From Namhaeicola sp039714555 (GTDB lineage Bacteria > Bacteroidota > Bacteroidia > Flavobacteriales > Flavobacteriaceae), in assembly GCA_039714555.1 (NCBI GenBank), contig JBDLJB010000009.1, positions 29,113 to 93,112 of the forward strand: a stretch of DNA of 64,000 nt, written 5' to 3'. Position 1 is the stretch's first letter. The number at the start of each line of letters is the position of its first letter. Both the position numbers and the translations under genes were made by a program. Below, one piece after another: positions 61,958-64,000 of the stretch. The notes under the pieces are model-generated. The model searched no databases. It saw nothing but the letters and a program-made list of their open reading frames with translations, and had not been told where the DNA came from.

Positions 61958-61968
61958 GAGATTTTTAG

Positions 61969-63552
61969 ATGACAAAAGTTAAAGATCAATTTGATTACGA
62001 TTATATTATTATTGGTTCGGGATTTGGAGGGTCAATATCAGCACTGCGCTTATCCGAAAAGGGATACAAGGTATTGGTCATAGAAAAAGGAAAATGGTAT
62101 AATGCAAATGATTTTCCTAAAACTAACTGGAACTTAAAAAGATGGCTCTGGTTACCTCCACTTAAAATGTTTGGTATTTTAAAAATGACCTTTTTTCGAC
62201 ATGCAACTATTTTAAGTGGCGTTGGTGTAGGAGGTGGCTCATTGGTTTATGCCAATACTTTACCTATACCAAAAAGTGAATTTTTTACCAGTGGAAACTG
62301 GAAAGGGTTAGCTGATTGGGAAAATGAATTGAAACCTCACTATAAAGTTGCTGAAAAAATGCTAGGAGCAACAAAGAATCCAAAGTTCTTTGATGCTGAT
62401 CTAGCTTTGCAGAGAGTAGCTCAAAAAATGAATAAATCTGAAGAATTTGAAGCACCAAATGTTTCTGTTTACTTTGGAAAAGCTGATGTTGAAGTAAAAG
62501 ATCCTTTTTTTAAAGGTGAAGGTCCTGATAGGTCAGGATGTTCTTTTTGCGGACAATGTATGACGGGTTGCCCGAATAATGCAAAAAATTCATTAGATAA
62601 GAATTATTTATATCTGGCACAAAAAAAAGGGGCTAAAGTTTTAGCAGAAAAATTAGTGACATCTGTAAAATCAATTGGAAATATTGATGGAAGTGAAGGC
62701 TATATTGTTGAACATAAAGATGCTACTTCATATTTTAAAAAAGGCAAAATCCATTTAAAAACCAAAGGCGTGATCTTTTCGGGAGGTGTTTTAGGAACAG
62801 TACGTTTGTTATTAGATATGAAAGCTAAAAAATATTTATCCAAACTTTCTGATGAAGTGGGAAATCATATTCGTACCAATAATGAAAATTTATCATTGAT
62901 CACTTCAAAAAATAAGGATATTGACCTTTCAAAAGGTGTTGCTATTGGATCAATTTTTCCTCCTGATGTTGACGGTCATGTTGAAGCTGTAAGATATGGA
63001 GCTGGTTCAAATTTTTGGAAGATTCCAATTATTCCTATGGTTTTCGGTAAGAATATTTTTATTAGAATTTTTCAATTGTTGAAAGAATTAATTTTTCATC
63101 CTTGGGGCTGGTTAGGGAATTATTTTACAAAGAACTATGCCCAAAGAACAGTGATATTATTATTTATGCAACATTTAGATAGTACAATTAAATTAAAAAG
63201 GGGATGGTTTAATTTATCTTCAAAAGTATCTTCCGGTAAAAAACCAACACCTTTTATACCCATGGCAAAGATTATTGCAGATAAAGTTGAAGAAGAAATA
63301 GATGGTAAAGCTTTTATGATGAGTACTGATATTTTAACGGGTGCACCTTCAACAGCTCACATTTTGGGAGGTTCGGTTATTGGAAAAGATAGATCTACCG
63401 GTGTTATAAACAGTAAACAAAAAGTTTTTGGTTATGAAAATATGTTTGTTTGTGATGGTTCTGCCATGTCAGCGAATCCGGGCGTAAATCCTTCATTAAC
63501 AATTTCAGCTATGACTGAAAGAACCATGAGTTTTATTCCTTCTAAGAAATAA
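61969..63552 (+). CDS. GMC-family FAD oxidoreductase (cholesterol-oxidase-like)
   Basis: 527 residues. DYIIIGSGFGGSISALRLSE is the FAD-binding Rossmann motif and VLVIEKGKW the end of the second strand. VGVGGGSLVYANTLPIP is the GMC signature. SCSFCGQCMTGCPNNAKNS-type cysteines (CSFCGQCMTGC, about 195-206) form a Cys-rich loop, and the C-terminus has CDGSAMSANPGVNPSLTISA. It would oxidise a primary or secondary alcohol, perhaps lipophilic. It is tightly linked (12 bases) to the aldehyde dehydrogenase. The four-Cys loop may bind a metal or an Fe-S cluster, which is inference. Confidence 0.88.
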   Translation: MTKVKDQFDYDYIIIGSGFGGSISALRLSEKGYKVLVIEKGKWYNANDFPKTNWNLKRWLWLPPLKMFGILKMTFFRHATILSGVGVGGGSLVYANTLPIPKSEFFTSGNWKGLADWENELKPHYKVAEKMLGATKNPKFFDADLALQRVAQKMNKSEEFEAPNVSVYFGKADVEVKDPFFKGEGPDRSGCSFCGQCMTGCPNNAKNSLDKNYLYLAQKKGAKVLAEKLVTSVKSIGNIDGSEGYIVEHKDATSYFKKGKIHLKTKGVIFSGGVLGTVRLLLDMKAKKYLSKLSDEVGNHIRTNNENLSLITSKNKDIDLSKGVAIGSIFPPDVDGHVEAVRYGAGSNFWKIPIIPMVFGKNIFIRIFQLLKELIFHPWGWLGNYFTKNYAQRTVILLFMQHLDSTIKLKRGWFNLSSKVSSGKKPTPFIPMAKIIADKVEEEIDGKAFMMSTDILTGAPSTAHILGGSVIGKDRSTGVINSKQKVFGYENMFVCDGSAMSANPGVNPSLTISAMTERTMSFIPSKK

Positions 63553-63620
63553 TTCAGATTGTTTCTTTTAAATGTTAACTTCTATAGTTTAAAAACATAT
63601 AAAGTAAAAATACTTTATTT

Positions 63621-64000
63621 ATGTTGGAGAAAGTTTACGGAAGTGCAGTTTTTGGTGTTGAAGCTACAACCATAACTATTGAAGTTAATATTGATAACGG
63701 GTATGCCTATCATTTAGTTGGTTTACCCGATAATGCAATAAAAGAGAGTAGTTATCGTATTTCGGCTGCTTTAAAGAATAATAAATACAATCTTCCGGGA
63801 AAGAAAATAACCATAAATATGGCACCTGCTGATTTGCGTAAAGAAGGTTCAGCTTATGATCTAACTTTAGCTATTGGGATTTTAGCAGCCTCAAAACAAA
63901 TTATATCAAACAATATTGGTGATTATATTATTATGGGAGAACTTTCATTAGATGGAGGTTTACAACCCATTAGAGGAGCCTTACCTATTGCAATAAAAGC
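63621..64000 (+). CDS. yifB: YifB/ComM family Mg-chelatase-like AAA ATPase (3' end outside window)
   Basis: The frame runs from the ATG at 63621 off the right edge, so 126 complete codons are seen. MLEKVYGSAVFGVEATTITI, HLVGLPDNAIKES, NMAPADLRKEGSAYDL and GELSLDGGLQPIRGALPIA are the conserved N-terminal S5-like domain of YifB/ComM. In Vibrio and others ComM is a hexameric branch-migration helicase in natural transformation. The AAA domain lies outside the window. An 8-bp inverted repeat (ATAAAGTA / TACTTTAT, 63599-63618) sits immediately before the start codon. Confidence 0.93.
   Translation, partial: MLEKVYGSAVFGVEATTITIEVNIDNGYAYHLVGLPDNAIKESSYRISAALKNNKYNLPGKKITINMAPADLRKEGSAYDLTLAIGILAASKQIISNNIGDYIIMGELSLDGGLQPIRGALPIAIK

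Noticed and set aside
1..64000. CRISPR, toxin-antitoxin, restriction or prophage modules
   Set aside because: No regular spaced repeats, integrase, nuclease or phage-structural genes were recognised in any part.

Overview
The window is about 64 kb of low-GC (visibly near 30% GC) chromosome from a member of the Bacteroidota, almost certainly a flavobacterium. The evidence is a SusC/SusD outer-membrane pair, type IX secretion cargo with type A and type B C-terminal sorting domains, a PorP/SprF protein, a NagB-PIG-L fusion, a Bacteroidota-style parE-parC operon, and promoters of the flavobacterial form TTG-N18-20-TAnnTTTG. Genes are densely packed in short operons on both strands. No rRNA, tRNA, CRISPR array, insertion sequence or prophage was seen.

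Layout. 1-5 kb: the end of a GluR0-like potassium-selective receptor channel, an unknown two-TM protein, a porin, a cysH/sugar-epimerase pair with a clear promoter, and rdgB. 5-11 kb: cytochrome b561-type protein, topoisomerase IV (parE-parC) and pssA. 11-17 kb: SYLF lipid-binding protein, a 1063-residue SprB-repeat T9SS cargo protein with its PorP/SprF partner, and small secreted ORFs. 17-25 kb: a kdsD-tatC-lptB envelope operon, recQ, a ZIP transporter with a methyltransferase, an RNA methyltransferase and a GNAT enzyme. 25-30 kb: a 0.6-kb AT-rich leader with helically phased A-tracts, then an isolated SusC/SusD pair. 30-37 kb: nagB, pfkA, gapA, a LysE exporter, an HMG-CoA lyase-like enzyme and polyphosphate glucokinase. 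37-46 kb: small barrel and methyltransferase genes, a 5'-nucleotidase lipoprotein, guaB, two small secreted proteins (one T9SS type A), a DEAD-box helicase and a redox-dead TlpA-like lipoprotein. 46-57 kb: ABC-F ATPase, two secreted peptidases (M20, M14), hisS, folE and a LuxC-type acyl-CoA reductase. 56-64 kb: mrp and a NifU-like scaffold, the tyrosine-degradation genes hmgA-hpd, an aldehyde dehydrogenase/GMC oxidoreductase pair, and the start of yifB.

How genes work together. Central hexose handling is concentrated around nagB-pfkA-gapA-ppgK. Tyrosine catabolism runs through hpd and hmgA; no fumarylacetoacetase is in view. kdsD, tatC, lptB and pssA serve envelope building. Mrp and the NifU-like protein serve Fe-S assembly.

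No large undescribed multi-gene system stands out. The best leads are local. (i) The ABC-F protein has one intact and one comprehensively degenerate composite ATP site. (ii) A bacterial ionotropic glutamate-receptor-like channel sits at the left edge. (iii) The NagB domain has Thr where the E. coli enzyme has catalytic Asp141. (iv) A strong hairpin without a T-tract lies between mrp and nifU. (v) Phased A-tracts lie upstream of the SusC gene. Several gene starts are revised from promoter or terminator positions.
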